From an uncultured Bacteroidales bacterium (GTDB taxonomy: Bacteria > Bacteroidota > Bacteroidia > Bacteroidales > UBA932): a DNA stretch of 64,000 nt. Positions 33,965 to 44,373 of this stretch are shown here, piece after piece. Within the stretch, counting starts at the first letter, position 1, and every line of letters begins with the position of its first letter. The translations under genes and the position numbers were made by a program. A model generated the notes under the pieces. The model worked only from the letters and a program-made list of their open reading frames with translations. It did no database searches and had not been told where the DNA came from. Location of the stretch: positions 1-64,000 of the forward strand of contig CAJOKD010000021.1 of the NCBI GenBank assembly GCA_905235085.1. The letters run 5' to 3'.

Positions 33965-35380
33965 ATGAAACATCGCTTTATCCTTTCACTTGGTCTTATA
34001 TTATTAAGTATCAGTTCATTAAGCGCAAAGAAATACGAATCCAAACGCCCTGCCCCTCAGGACCGGCTTTTCAGCTCCGAGGCCGTGGAAAAAACCATTA
34101 TCCGGATGCAGAAGCAACTGAAGAACCCTCGTCTCGCCTGGACGTTCACCAATTGCTACCCGAATACACTAGATACCACGGTCCATTTCGGGAAAGACGA
34201 GGACGGGAACTGGAGGACCTTCGTATATACGGGCGATATACACGCGATGTGGCTCCGGGACTCCAGCGCCCAGGTATGGCCCTATGTGCAGCTTGCCGGA
34301 GAGGACGAGAACCTGAAGAATATGATCGCAGGCGTGATCAACTGCCAGTTCTCCCTGATTGCCATCGATCCGTACGCCAATGCCTTCAACGACGGCCCGA
34401 CCGGGAGCGAATGGGCCTCCGACCGCACGGAGATGAATCCATACGACCACGAGCGCAAGTGGGAGATAGATTCGCACTGCTACCCTATACGGCTCGCCTG
34501 GCAGTACTGGAAGGTGACTGGTGACGAATCGGTATTCGGTGATAAGTGGCTGAAGGCGATCAAGGCCACGCTGAAGACGTTCAAGGAGCAGCAAAGGAAG
34601 GATGGGCACGGTCCTTACCGCTTCGCAAGGGTGACGGACAGGCAGTTCGACACGAAATCCAACGACGGGATGGGCAATCCTGTCAAGCCCTGCGGTCTGA
34701 TAGCTTCTTCATTCAGGCCTTCAGACGATGCTACGATGTTCGAGTTCCTGGTACCGTCCAATTTCTTCGCAGTGACATCCCTGCGCAAGGCCGCCGAGAT
34801 CCTGAAGGACGTCAACCGCGAAAAGAATCTCGCCAAGGAATGCCTCAAGCTTGCCGACGAAGTGGAGAAAGCACTTTATGAATATGCCGTCGTGGAGCAT
34901 CCTGAATACGGGAAGATCTTCGCCTTCGAGGTGGACGGATTCGGAAACAGGCTGCTGATGGACGACGCGAACGTCCCCAGCCTGCTCGCGATGGCCTACC
35001 TGGGCGATATCGACATCGACAACGAGATATACCAGAACACCCGCCGCTTCGTCTGGAGTGAAGACAATCCCTATTTCTTCAAAGGCAAGGCCGGAGAAGG
35101 AATAGGAGGACCCCACATCGGATACGATTACATATGGCCGATGAGCATTATGATGAGAGCCTTCACCTCCAAGGATGACAAGGAAATCAAATGGTGCATA
35201 GAGACCTTGATGAAGACTGACGCAGGTACCGGTTTTATGCACGAGTCTTTCCATAAGGACGATGCCTCCAAGTTTACCAGAGCCTGGTTCGCCTGGCAGA
35301 ACACTCTCTTCGGAGAATTGATACTGCATCTTGTCGACAACGGCAAGCTCGACCTTCTGAATTCCATCAAAGTCAAATGA
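33965..35380 (+). CDS. GH125 exo-alpha-1,6-mannosidase
   Basis: A 471-residue enzyme with signal peptide MKHRFILSLGLILLSISSLSA. It matches GH125: FVYTGDIHAMWLRDSSAQVWPY near residues 84-105, WASDRTEMNPYDHERKWEIDSHCYP near 150-175, and PHIGYDYIWPMSIMMRA near 380. Family members are inverting exo-alpha-1,6-mannosidases of mannose-rich N-glycans. The export signal suggests a periplasmic enzyme. It overlaps GH92 by four bases (ATGA). The pair is an established arrangement for taking apart mannose-rich glycans. No SusC/SusD genes are adjacent, so this is not a full polysaccharide utilisation locus. Confidence 0.93.
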   Translation: MKHRFILSLGLILLSISSLSAKKYESKRPAPQDRLFSSEAVEKTIIRMQKQLKNPRLAWTFTNCYPNTLDTTVHFGKDEDGNWRTFVYTGDIHAMWLRDSSAQVWPYVQLAGEDENLKNMIAGVINCQFSLIAIDPYANAFNDGPTGSEWASDRTEMNPYDHERKWEIDSHCYPIRLAWQYWKVTGDESVFGDKWLKAIKATLKTFKEQQRKDGHGPYRFARVTDRQFDTKSNDGMGNPVKPCGLIASSFRPSDDATMFEFLVPSNFFAVTSLRKAAEILKDVNREKNLAKECLKLADEVEKALYEYAVVEHPEYGKIFAFEVDGFGNRLLMDDANVPSLLAMAYLGDIDIDNEIYQNTRRFVWSEDNPYFFKGKAGEGIGGPHIGYDYIWPMSIMMRAFTSKDDKEIKWCIETLMKTDAGTGFMHESFHKDDASKFTRAWFAWQNTLFGELILHLVDNGKLDLLNSIKVK

Positions 35381-37620
35381 TGAACCGCTTACCCTTATTT
35401 CTTCTGTGCTTTTCCGCCCTGCTGGGTCAATCCTGCGGCAGGCAAGGCCGCCAGGTAGTCCTCGACCCTGTCGATTACGTAAACCCTCTCACCGGCACGG
35501 CCTCGACCTACCAGCTGTCCACAGGCAACACCTACCCCGCAATCTCCCTTCCTTGGGGAATGAATTTCTGGACTCCACAGACAGGACGGAATGGTGACGG
35601 CTGGACTTATACTTACTCGGCGAACAAGATACGAGGGCTGAAGCAGACGCACCAGCCGAGTCCCTGGATAAACGACTACGGCGCCTTTTCCATAATGCCA
35701 GTGACCACCGGTCCTTTCTACGATGAAGAAGCCCGCCAGAGCTGGTTCTCACACAAGGCTGAGACTGTCAGGCCTTATTATTACAAGGTCTATCTGGCAG
35801 ACCACGACGTCACCGCCGAGCTGGCACCGACGGAGAGAGCTGCAGCGTTCAGGCTGACATATCCTCAGAAAGACACCTCCTACCTTGTCGTGGACGCTTA
35901 CGAAGGCGGTGCGGTCGAGGTATTCAAGGAAAGGAATATGATTGCAGGATGCTCCACCGTCAACCACGGAGGAGCAGCGGAGGGATTCAGGAACTGGTTC
36001 GTCATCGTCTCGGACACCCCTTTCGAGACTGTGACCATAGACGGAAGCATCGCAATGGTCGGCTTCAGGACGGCCAGGGGGCAGAAGGTCAATTTGCGTG
36101 TGGCATCGTCATTCATCGGTCCGGAGCAAGCGGAACTCAACCTGGAAGAACTCAGCGGAAGGAGCCTGGACGAAGTAGCGGAGGCGGGCAGGGCCCGCTG
36201 GAACGAAGTCCTGGGCCGGATCAAGGCAGAAGACCCGGACACCGACAACCTGCGCACTTTCTATTCCTGCCTCTACAGGTCGCTGCTATTCCCGCGTGAC
36301 CTTTCCGAAACCGGCCCGGACGGAAACAGGATACACCGTAGTCCATTCGACGGAGAAGTCCACAAAGGCTACCTCTTCGCCGACACCGGTTTCTGGGATA
36401 CCTTCAGGAGCCTCTTCCCACTGCTGGACCTTGTATATCCAGACCAGGAGGTCAAGATGCAGGAAGGGCTGGTGAATACCTGGCTCGAGAGCGGATTCCT
36501 GCCGGAGTGGGCCAGCCCGGGGCACAGAGGATGTATGGTCGGCAACAATTCCGCCTCGGTAGTGGCCGGGGCCTACATCAAAGGCCTGCGCGGATACGAT
36601 GCTGAAGAACTATGGAAGGCAGTGACCCACGGGGCACATTCAGTACACCCTGCCATCTCTTCTACCGGAAGGCTAGGTTGGGAGTATTACGACTCCCTGG
36701 GATACGTTCCCTGCGACGTGGGAATACGGGAGAGCGCTGCAAGGACCCTTGAATATGCCTACGACGACTGGTGCATATATTCATTCGGGAAAGCGCTCGG
36801 GAAGAGCGAGGAAGAACTGGCTCCTTATGCCAAGGCAGCCCTCGACTACCGCAACCTCTTCGATCCGGAATACAACCTGATGGTCGGAAAGAATACCGAC
36901 GGTAGTTTCGCACGTCCGTTCAATCCTCTAAAATGGGGTGGCGACTTCACCGAAGGGAACAGCCTCCATTACACCTGGAGCGTATTCCACGACCCTGCTG
37001 GCCTGATCGACTTGATGGGAGGTGACGATGCCTTCGTAGCGATGCTCGACAGCATATTCAGTATTCCTCCCCTTTTCGACGACAGCTACTACGGCTTCCC
37101 TATCCACGAGATCCGGGAGATGCAGGTTATGGATATGGGAAATTACGCCCACGGGAACCAGCCTATACAGCATATGCTATACTTGTACGACTGGGCAGGC
37201 CAGCCGTGGAAGGCACAGCAGCGCGTCCGGGAAGTGATGGACAAGTTCTACAACGCCTATCCTGACGGTTACTGCGGTGACGAGGACAACGGCCAGACTT
37301 CTGCCTGGTACGTATTCTCCGCCCTCGGCTTCTACCCCGTCTGTCCCGCCTCCGATGAATATGCCATAGGGACACCTCTGTTCAGGAAAGTGACCGTGTC
37401 GCTCCCGGACGGGAAGGAGATCGTCCTGGAAGCTCCGGAGAACTCTAAGGACAACTGCTACATCTCCTCGGTCAGGCTGAACGGGAAAGCCTGGACCAGG
37501 AACTGTTTCAAGCACTCGGACCTCACCCGCGGTGCCAGGATAGAATACAGGATGTCCCCGACACCGGACACCACCAGGGGCACCGCCGACGTGGACAGGC
37601 CATATTCGTTCTCCCGTTAG
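35377..37620 (+). CDS. GH92 alpha-mannosidase (lipoprotein)
   Basis: A 747-residue GH92 enzyme with a signal ending GQSC (Cys20), so likely a lipoprotein. Typical features are YVNPLTGT near residue 35, [16 protein letters not shown], the catalytic acid region [13 protein letters not shown] and the general-base region [21 protein letters not shown]. It needs calcium and inverts the anomer. The loop reads HGNQP where alpha-1,2-specific members have an acidic residue, so a different linkage preference is possible (low confidence). It overlaps GH125 by ATGA. Its stop shares TTAG with the convergent fumarase. Confidence 0.95.
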   Translation: MMNRLPLFLLCFSALLGQSCGRQGRQVVLDPVDYVNPLTGTASTYQLSTGNTYPAISLPWGMNFWTPQTGRNGDGWTYTYSANKIRGLKQTHQPSPWINDYGAFSIMPVTTGPFYDEEARQSWFSHKAETVRPYYYKVYLADHDVTAELAPTERAAAFRLTYPQKDTSYLVVDAYEGGAVEVFKERNMIAGCSTVNHGGAAEGFRNWFVIVSDTPFETVTIDGSIAMVGFRTARGQKVNLRVASSFIGPEQAELNLEELSGRSLDEVAEAGRARWNEVLGRIKAEDPDTDNLRTFYSCLYRSLLFPRDLSETGPDGNRIHRSPFDGEVHKGYLFADTGFWDTFRSLFPLLDLVYPDQEVKMQEGLVNTWLESGFLPEWASPGHRGCMVGNNSASVVAGAYIKGLRGYDAEELWKAVTHGAHSVHPAISSTGRLGWEYYDSLGYVPCDVGIRESAARTLEYAYDDWCIYSFGKALGKSEEELAPYAKAALDYRNLFDPEYNLMVGKNTDGSFARPFNPLKWGGDFTEGNSLHYTWSVFHDPAGLIDLMGGDDAFVAMLDSIFSIPPLFDDSYYGFPIHEIREMQVMDMGNYAHGNQPIQHMLYLYDWAGQPWKAQQRVREVMDKFYNAYPDGYCGDEDNGQTSAWYVFSALGFYPVCPASDEYAIGTPLFRKVTVSLPDGKEIVLEAPENSKDNCYISSVRLNGKAWTRNCFKHSDLTRGARIEYRMSPTPDTTRGTADVDRPYSFSR

Positions 37621-39254
37621 TTATTGAAGAAATCGTTGCCCTTGTCATCCACGAGGATGAAGGCAGGGAAATCCTGAACGCGTATCTTCCATACAGCCTC
37701 CATTCCAAGCTCAGGGAATTCCACGCACTCGATGGAACGGATACTGTCCTGCGAAAGGACGGCCGCGACACCGCCTATGGTGCCCAGGTAGAATCCGCCG
37801 TGCTTCTTACAGGCATCTGTGACCTGCTGGGTCCGGTTACCCTTGGCAATCATCACCAGTGAAGCGCCATTAGCCTGGAACTCATCTACATACGGATCCA
37901 TACGGTTGGCCGTAGTCGGGCCCATTGAGCCGCAAGGATATCCTTCCGGAGTCTTGGCAGGGCCTGCGTAGAGCACAGGGTGATCCTTGAAATACTGCGG
38001 CAGGCCTTCGCCGGCATCAAGACGCGCTTTGAGCTTGGCGTGTGCGATGTCGCGGGCCACGATGATGGTGCCGTTAAGGTTCACTCGAGTGCTGACCGGG
38101 TACTTCGTAAGCTCGGCGCGAACGGCGTCGATACCCTTGTCGAGATCGATTACGATTCCCTTCGGACCTTCACCCGGGCGGCGGTACTCCTCCGGAATCA
38201 GTTCGGACGGATTCATATCCATCTTCTCGATCCATACGCCGTCGGCGTTGATCTTAGACTTGATGTTGCGGTCGGCAGAGCAACTCACGCCCATACCGAT
38301 AGGGCAGCTGGCTCCGTGGCGCGGGAGACGGATAACTCGGATGTCGTGGGCCAAGTATTTTCCGCCGAACTGGGCGCCGAGGCCGATCTTGGCCGCCTCC
38401 TTGAGGAGCTTCTCCTCGAGATCGATATCGCGGAAAGCGCGGCCGGTTTCATCACCGGTGGCAGGCAGGTTGTCGTAATACTTGATGCTGGCGAGTTTCA
38501 CGGTGAGAAGGTTCTTCTCAGCGGAAGTTCCGCCGATTACGAATGCGATATGGTATGGAGGGCAGGCCGCTGTTCCCAGGCTCTTCATCTTCTCGATAAG
38601 GAACGGAAGAAGGGTGCCTTCGTTTTGGATCGTGGCCTTGGTCATCGGGTAGAAATAGGTCTTGTTGGCGCTGCCGCCTCCCTTGGCGACCATCACGAAG
38701 CGATATTCGTTACCCTGGGTGGCCTCAATATCGATCTGGGCAGGAAGGTTGCACTTGGTGTTGACCTCGTTGTACATATCCAACGGAGCATTCTGGCTGT
38801 AGCGGAGATTCTCCTGGGTAAAGGTATTGAATACACCGAGACTCAAGGCCTCTTCATCTTCGAAACCGGTCCATATCCCCTGACCCTTTTCGCCGTGTAT
38901 GATGGCCGTACCGGTGTCCTGGCAGAACGGCAGTACACCCTTTACCGCAGTTTCAGCATTGCGGAGGAATTGCAGGGCAACGTATTTATCGTTCTCGGAA
39001 GCCTCCGGGTCTTGGAGTATCTTTGCTACCTGCTCGTTGTGGGAGCGGCGCAGCATAAACTCGCAATCGTGGAAAGACTGCTGTGCTACGAGCGTGAGAG
39101 CCTCTGGGGATACCTCCAGGATAGTTTTCTCACCGCAGCCGCAATGGCCTCCGATTTTGGATTCCTTAACAAGCTTTTCCGATCCGGGAATCTTGTAATA
39201 CTCAGTCGTGTCTTCTCCGAGCTGGAACATCGGAGCATACTTGAACTCTGCCAT
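37617..39254 (-). CDS. fumA: class I fumarate hydratase (4Fe-4S)
   Basis: A 545-residue single-chain class I fumarase. The alpha portion has [19 protein letters not shown] sequence (LPFCQDTGT, Cys near 111), [13 protein letters not shown] and [15 protein letters not shown]. The beta portion has [28 protein letters not shown]. The three cluster cysteines expected lie in the first half. It hydrates fumarate to malate in the cytoplasm, serving the branched citric acid pathway and fumarate respiration of anaerobic Bacteroidales. It lies 41 bases after prfB. The stop overlaps the GH92 stop. A 431-codon antisense frame over it is a shadow. Confidence 0.95.
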   Translation of the reverse strand: MAEFKYAPMFQLGEDTTEYYKIPGSEKLVKESKIGGHCGCGEKTILEVSPEALTLVAQQSFHDCEFMLRRSHNEQVAKILQDPEASENDKYVALQFLRNAETAVKGVLPFCQDTGTAIIHGEKGQGIWTGFEDEEALSLGVFNTFTQENLRYSQNAPLDMYNEVNTKCNLPAQIDIEATQGNEYRFVMVAKGGGSANKTYFYPMTKATIQNEGTLLPFLIEKMKSLGTAACPPYHIAFVIGGTSAEKNLLTVKLASIKYYDNLPATGDETGRAFRDIDLEEKLLKEAAKIGLGAQFGGKYLAHDIRVIRLPRHGASCPIGMGVSCSADRNIKSKINADGVWIEKMDMNPSELIPEEYRRPGEGPKGIVIDLDKGIDAVRAELTKYPVSTRVNLNGTIIVARDIAHAKLKARLDAGEGLPQYFKDHPVLYAGPAKTPEGYPCGSMGPTTANRMDPYVDEFQANGASLVMIAKGNRTQQVTDACKKHGGFYLGTIGGVAAVLSQDSIRSIECVEFPELGMEAVWKIRVQDFPAFILVDDKGNDFFNN

Positions 39255-39295
39255 AAAAATCTATTAAATATTTAACAAACAATTATCTTCATCTA

Positions 39296-40466
39296 TCAAT
39301 CAAGGTCCTCTATCGGCTCGGCGGTTCCGGAGCCTCCCTGCATCAGGAAACGCTTCATAAACTCGTTGAGGTCACCGTCAAGGACGCCCTGGGTGTCGGC
39401 GGTCTTGAGTCCGGTTCGCAGGTCAGCCACCATCTTGTACGGATGGAGAACATACGAACGGATCTGGGAGCCCCATTCTATCCTCTTCTTCTGCCCCTCG
39501 AGCCGGTCCCTCTCCTCCTGTCTTTTCTTCATCGCAAGGTCGTAGAGACGGGATTTGAGAAGCAGCAATGCCTTGGCACGGTTCTTCGGCTGGTCGCGGG
39601 TTTCGGTATTCTCGATAAGGATTTCCTCCTCTTTGCCGGTATCAGGATCCTGGTAAAGGTAACGCAGCCTCACGCCGGATTCCACCTTATTGACGTTCTG
39701 GCCTCCGTGGCCTCCCGCACGGAAAGTATCCCAAGAAAGCCTCGACGGGTCGACGTTCACTTCTATGGTATCATCCACCAGGGGATAGACGAATACGGAT
39801 GAGAATGTAGTCTGCCGCTTTCCCTGGGCATTGAAAGGAGATATCCTCACGAGTCGGTGAACACCGTTCTCCGCCTTCAGGTAACCGTAGGCATAATCGC
39901 CTTCGAATTCGATCGTGACGGACTTGATTCCGGCCTCGTCCCCTTCCTGCTGGTCGGTGATGGTGGTCTTGTAGCCGTTGCGTTCACCCCAGCGGAGATA
40001 CATCCTCATCAGCATAGCACTCCAGTCGTTGGCCTCCGTGCCGCCGGCTCCCGAGTTGATGGTCAGGATAGCTCCGAGGCTGTCCCCTTCCCCACCGAGC
40101 ATATTACGCATCTCAAGGGACTCGATGTCCTCGAGCGCACTGGCATATCCAGCATCCAGTTCCCTGGTTTCGTCGGTACTCAAAGTCTCGTCAGTCTGTC
40201 CGCCGAGGCTTTCCTTGGCGAAATCATACAGCACGTCAAGGTCTTCCGTTTCCGAGAAGGCCTTGTCATAGCCTAATACCCAGGATTTTATTCCGTTGAG
40301 ATTCTTCAAGAAGGCCTCCGCGGCCTTGGGATCGTTCCAGAAATCCGGAGCTTCCGTCTTCTTCTGCAGTGCAGCTACCTGTTCCCTTTTGCCAGGGATG
40401 TCAAAGACACCTCCCCAGCGTCTCCAGACGCTGATGCAGAGCTTCGATCTGGTCTTTTGAAATCAT
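39296..40466 (-). CDS. prfB: peptide chain release factor 2, with programmed +1 frameshift
   Basis: Translation starts at the ATG at 40466 (MISKDQIEALHQRLETLGRCL) and reaches an in-frame TGA at 40403-40401. A +1 shift at CTT-TGA-C resumes in the main frame with DIPGKREQVAALQKK. The main frame, about 365 residues in all, carries the GGHGGQNVNKVE peptidyl-hydrolysis motif and the RF2 anticodon-like loop region. RF2 ends translation at UGA and UAA. The stop is read through when RF2 is scarce, so the gene autoregulates. An annotation starting at the first ATG of the long open frame (40309) would lose the N-terminal 50 residues. A TATATTTG element lies 26 bases upstream. Fumarase follows 41 bases on. 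Confidence 0.95.
40400..40416 (-). promoter_or_regulatory. RF2 programmed +1 frameshift site with SD-like stimulator
   Basis: On the minus strand GGGGAGG is followed by TGT, CTT, TGA and C. The SD-like GGGAGG lies 3 bases before the slippery CTT, the spacing of the classic E. coli site (AGGGGG-TAT-CTT-TGA-C). Amino acids on both sides match RF2. Confidence 0.95.
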
Positions 40467-40491
40467 TTGCTCTCCATATTAAAGTGAATGA

Positions 40492-40499
40492 CAAATATA
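40492..40499 (-). promoter_or_regulatory. candidate -7 element for prfB
   Basis: TATATTTG on the minus strand, with a TTG 22 bases upstream. The leader is about 20 bases to the prfB ATG. The 12-base palindrome CCGAAGCTTCGG (40510-40521) at the end of the S41 gene, followed by TGATTTT, may be a weak terminator just ahead of it. Confidence 0.45.
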
Positions 40500-40506
40500 C
40501 GCAAAA

Positions 40507-42039
40507 TCACCGAAGCTTCGGCAATTCCCGTGTGCCTATCAGAGTACCTGTCGGCATTCCGTGCTCAAGGCGCCTCGTCTCCAGCTTAGGAGCAGGTGTT
40601 TCCACGGACCTGGTGCCAGCTGGGTATACCTTCCCGGCTGCGGTCAAAGCCACCTTCAGCATAGTCTCGTTCTCGTCTCCAAGCTGGTAGCCGTCGAGAG
40701 GATTGTCGGAACATTGTATGTCCACCGCGATGCCGGGAGTCCCGCCTTCGTGTGTCGGGTCGGCCGGATTGGACCGGTTGTGTCCGTCCTTGTCGGCGAA
40801 GGTACTGACCATCACGTACATTCCCCAGTCATCGATAAGGGTGAAATCGTATTTCTTGCTGTCATACAGATCGCCCGGCCCAATCATATATCCGGCACAG
40901 TATTTTCCGTAGGTACGTTCTCCGACAAGGGTCATATCCATATATGGTCCGAGTCCGACTATTACACCTTCAGAAGCCGAAGCGGTGTTCCCGGTAGTTA
41001 TGAAATACACCTTGGAAACGGACGGATTGGCATCCGAAACGTCAGCCTTGTAGTTGGTTCCGTTGACGTTAGCGGAGAAGGATGTCGCAAAATATGTCTT
41101 GGTATCTACATTCTGGTCTTTCCACGCCTGCGTCAGCCAGGAATTGTATATCTCCGTCTGGAAAACGCTTTTGGAAGAAACAACCGACGGCGGCGCTATC
41201 ATAGACGCCAGGGCGCATTCCGTGAAAGCATATCCGCCTCCGTTGTACCGAAAATCCATTATGAGTTCATCGATTCCCTGCGCCTTGAAGTCCTTGAAAA
41301 AGGCAGGAAGGGCTTCCACGGACTTGAGGTCGAAGGAATTGTACATCAGGTAACCTACCTTCTTCCCGCCCAGGTCGAACACCTTGTTCACGAGTATCGG
41401 GTCCTCGTACATCTGTACAGCAGTCAGGCTGACGGTATTGCCAGAGTTCTTGATGGATCCCCCCTCATAGACTCCGAGTCCCAGTGTGATCGAAGCGGAG
41501 TTGAACACATCGTTGTAATTGTCGGCGGTGATGACCTTCCCGTTGATGGTTATGAATATGTCACCCCTCTTGAGGCCGGCACTCTCGGCCGGGCTGCCCT
41601 TGCAGACATAGTCCACGATCAGGAAATACTCCCCGGTGCGCTTCCCGCTCGCATCCACGAACACTCCGCCGGAAAGCTCGTAACCATACGAGACTCCCAG
41701 TCCCTGCACCGAGTTGGTGAATGATTCCAAGTCGTCGGTAAGGACGGTCCAGCGGTCCACGTATCCTGTCTTGTTTACCACATTGCTCTTGTACCGGATC
41801 TCCTTGACAACCTCTGCAGGGCTGCAGCAAGTGTCGGGATCCAGGCGCCCCAGGCTCGGCGATATTTCCTCGCTCCATAGATAATATGAACTGAACATAT
41901 CGATAGCGAACTGGTCCGCCTTCGAAATGGTCGGTGTAGGTTTCGGCCTGTCAGGCATTTTCTGATTCCTGTCTCCGCAGGATGCCAGAGCGGCAAGGGC
42001 GCAAATCAACGCCGGTATGATGATCCTTGATGTTTTCAT
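40507..42039 (-). CDS. S41 family (C-terminal processing-like) lipoprotein peptidase
   Basis: About 510 residues from the ATG at 42039 (MKTSRIIIP); an ATG three codons upstream is equally possible. The lipobox L-A-S-C is clear (ALAALASCGD), so the mature protein is lipid-anchored in the envelope. An N-terminal S41 helical cap (YYLWSEEISPSLGRLDP), a PDZ domain (SAGLKRGDIFITINGK near 160) and the protease core (DFRYNGGGYAFTE, then the nucleophile Ser in TTGNTASASEGVIVGL and Lys in RTYGKYCAG) follow. It should cleave exposed C-termini of envelope proteins. A Ser/Lys dyad is present. The gene is divergent from murI. Confidence 0.9.
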   Translation of the reverse strand: MKTSRIIIPALICALAALASCGDRNQKMPDRPKPTPTISKADQFAIDMFSSYYLWSEEISPSLGRLDPDTCCSPAEVVKEIRYKSNVVNKTGYVDRWTVLTDDLESFTNSVQGLGVSYGYELSGGVFVDASGKRTGEYFLIVDYVCKGSPAESAGLKRGDIFITINGKVITADNYNDVFNSASITLGLGVYEGGSIKNSGNTVSLTAVQMYEDPILVNKVFDLGGKKVGYLMYNSFDLKSVEALPAFFKDFKAQGIDELIMDFRYNGGGYAFTECALASMIAPPSVVSSKSVFQTEIYNSWLTQAWKDQNVDTKTYFATSFSANVNGTNYKADVSDANPSVSKVYFITTGNTASASEGVIVGLGPYMDMTLVGERTYGKYCAGYMIGPGDLYDSKKYDFTLIDDWGMYVMVSTFADKDGHNRSNPADPTHEGGTPGIAVDIQCSDNPLDGYQLGDENETMLKVALTAAGKVYPAGTRSVETPAPKLETRRLEHGMPTGTLIGTRELPKLR

Positions 42040-42075
42040 AGGCTTCAAATTTAAACAATTATTCGGGAAAATGAA

Positions 42076-42083
42076 TATATTTG
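42076..42083 (+). promoter_or_regulatory. candidate -7 element for murI-pncB
   Basis: TATATTTG fits TAnnTTTG and gives a leader of about 18 bases to the ATG at 42108. No TTG at the expected spacing. Confidence 0.4.
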
Positions 42084-42107
42084 TATTACGTAAACCACTT
42101 CCGGCAA

Positions 42108-42872
42108 ATGATAGGTGTTTTCGATTCCGGTTCCGGCGGCCTGTCCGTACTGAAGGAGATCATAAAGCTCCTTCCAAGGGAGGAATATGTCTATTTCGCG
42201 GACACTGCGTATTGCCCTTACGGCGGGAAGAGTCCGGAAGCAATCCGTCAAAGGAGTATGGAAATAACTGATTTCCTGCTGAGTAAGGGTGCAGACATAA
42301 TAGTCGTCGCCTGCAACACCGCCACCGCCGCTGCCATTTCCGCCCTCAGGGAACGCTACCCGGTCAAGTTCATCGGAATGGAACCTGCCGTCAAGCCGGC
42401 CGCCCTGAGCTCTGAGACCGGAGTCATAGGAGTCCTTGCGACCGAAGGCACCTTGAAGGGCTCGAAATACATGACTACCAAGGGATTGTACGAAGACAAC
42501 GTAAAGATAACGGAGCGTGTCGGAGAGGGATTCGTAGAGCTTGTGGAAAGGGGTATCCTGGACGGACCTGAAGCCGAAGCCACTGTCCGGAAAAGCCTCC
42601 AGCCTCTGCTGGATGCCGGCTCCGACAGGATCGTGCTCGGATGCACACATTATCCTTTCCTGGCAGGAGTCATCCAGAGGATAGCCGGTCCGGGAGTGAA
42701 GGTAATCGATCCGGCTCCCCACGTCGCACGCCATCTTTACGAAGTGATGGAGAGCGAAGGGCTGCTCAGGAAGTCTTCACGGCGCAGGAAACCTGTGATA
42801 GAGCTCGTCGCTTCCGGCGACGATGCCTCTGCCAAAAGGATCCTGAAGATGGTCCTCGATGAGTTGAAATGA
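42108..42872 (+). CDS. murI: glutamate racemase
   Basis: Starting at 42108 (MIGVFDSGSGGLSVL), the product is 254 residues. Both catalytic cysteines are present, Cys69 in VVACNTATAA and Cys179 in LGCTHYPF, along with ADTAYCPYGGKS. It converts L- to D-glutamate for peptidoglycan stem peptides. The open frame extends nine codons upstream, but those codons overlap the promoter. pncB follows 16 bases after the stop. Confidence 0.96.
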   Translation: MIGVFDSGSGGLSVLKEIIKLLPREEYVYFADTAYCPYGGKSPEAIRQRSMEITDFLLSKGADIIVVACNTATAAAISALRERYPVKFIGMEPAVKPAALSSETGVIGVLATEGTLKGSKYMTTKGLYEDNVKITERVGEGFVELVERGILDGPEAEATVRKSLQPLLDAGSDRIVLGCTHYPFLAGVIQRIAGPGVKVIDPAPHVARHLYEVMESEGLLRKSSRRRKPVIELVASGDDASAKRILKMVLDELK

Positions 42873-42888
42873 AATTATAACCAATAAT

Positions 42889-44373
42889 ATGAACTATTCC
42901 TATTGCTCGGACAAGTACCAGTATACTATGGGAAAGTCCTTCTACGAGACCGGCAGGAAGGATGTGATCGCGGTCTTCAATATGTTTTACCGTGTAGCCC
43001 CCGAGAACAACAACTGGGCGGTTTGCTCCGGCACTCAGGAAGTCATCGAGTGCATCCTCAACCTGGGAAACGAGGAACCGGATTTCTTCTCCAAGTTCCT
43101 CCCGGGGGATGAATATTCAGAATTCAGGGATTATCTCTCTACGATGAGGTTCACCGGCAACGTGTATGCGATGCGCGAAGGTGAGATCGTATTCCCCAAC
43201 CAGCCTATCATCACGGTGGAAGCTCCCCTGATCGAGGCGCAGGTGCTCGAGACCCCTCTGCTATGCATAATGAACCACCAGATGGCCGTAGCCACCAAGG
43301 CCTCGAGGGTCTGCAGGGCCACCAACCATCCGGTCAGCGAATTCGGCTCCAGGCGTGCACACGGTCCGTGGGCGGCCACCTACGGAGCCAAGGCTGCCAT
43401 CATAGCCGGCTGTGCAAGCAGTTCCAACATCCTCAACGGAGTGAAGAACGGAGTAGCTTCAACCGGTACGATGGCTCACAGCTTCGTAACTTCATACGGA
43501 AGTTCCGTGGAAGGCGAGCATAAGGCCTTTGTGGACTACATCAAGACCCATATGGGGGAGAACCTCATCCTCCTCATCGACACATACGACACCCTCAAGT
43601 GCGGGGTCCTCAACGCGATCCGTTCATTCAACGAATGCGGCATCGACGATTCCTATCCTTACGGCTACGGAATCAGGCTGGACAGCGGTGACCTTGCCTA
43701 CCTCTCCCAGAAAGTACGCGATATCCTCGACGCCCACGGCCTGAAGAACTGCAAGATATTCGCCACCAACTCTCTGGACGAGTATCTGATCTCCGACCTG
43801 GAGCGCCAGGGTGCCCGCATCGACTCATACGGTGTCGGAGACGCCATCGCCACCAGCAAGGCCGCCCCTTGCTTCGGCAATGTCTACAAGCTTGTCCAGA
43901 TAGACGGGGAGCCTGTACTGAAGAGGTCTGAGGACACTATCAAGCTTATCAATCCGGGCTTGCAGCTCACTTACAGGATTATCCGGAACGAGCCAGGATA
44001 CGAGCAGACCTACGAGGCCGACGTAACCTGCCTCAGGGGAGATTCCATCGCAAGGAAGATCGAAGCCGGAGAGGAATTCACCATCTATGACGAAGCAGAC
44101 CGGTTCAAGCACAAGACCTTCAAGGCCGGGTCATATACCTGGAGAACCCTCCAGCTTCCGGTCGTGCAGGACGGCAAGGATGTATCGGAGGAGCATACCC
44201 TCCTGGAGAAGAAGGCTTTCTTCAACGATACCCTTATGCACTTCAGCCCTTCCGAGCGCCGTCTTATCAACCCGCACTACTACAAGGTGGACATATCCGA
44301 CGACCTGTACAAGACCAAGATCGGCATCCTGTCCAGGCTGAACGAAGAGATCGCAGACTTCAAGATAGACTAA
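42889..44373 (+). CDS. pncB: nicotinate phosphoribosyltransferase
   Basis: A 494-residue enzyme with the NAPRT pattern: DKYQYTMGKSFYETGRKDV at the N-terminus, EFGSRRAHGPWAA near 150, the active-site histidine in GTMAHSFVTSYGSS near 200 and GYGIRLDSGDLAYLSQ near 265. It joins nicotinate and PRPP in the salvage route to NAD. In the same window the next operon encodes PRPP synthase. It is co-oriented with murI and 16 bases downstream. The 3' side runs into the AT-rich islet with no clear terminator. Confidence 0.95.
   Translation: MNYSYCSDKYQYTMGKSFYETGRKDVIAVFNMFYRVAPENNNWAVCSGTQEVIECILNLGNEEPDFFSKFLPGDEYSEFRDYLSTMRFTGNVYAMREGEIVFPNQPIITVEAPLIEAQVLETPLLCIMNHQMAVATKASRVCRATNHPVSEFGSRRAHGPWAATYGAKAAIIAGCASSSNILNGVKNGVASTGTMAHSFVTSYGSSVEGEHKAFVDYIKTHMGENLILLIDTYDTLKCGVLNAIRSFNECGIDDSYPYGYGIRLDSGDLAYLSQKVRDILDAHGLKNCKIFATNSLDEYLISDLERQGARIDSYGVGDAIATSKAAPCFGNVYKLVQIDGEPVLKRSEDTIKLINPGLQLTYRIIRNEPGYEQTYEADVTCLRGDSIARKIEAGEEFTIYDEADRFKHKTFKAGSYTWRTLQLPVVQDGKDVSEEHTLLEKKAFFNDTLMHFSPSERRLINPHYYKVDISDDLYKTKIGILSRLNEEIADFKID

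Noticed and set aside
37980..39275. A 431-codon plus-strand frame over fumarase
   Set aside because: Antisense shadow of a well-conserved enzyme; no domain or promoter.
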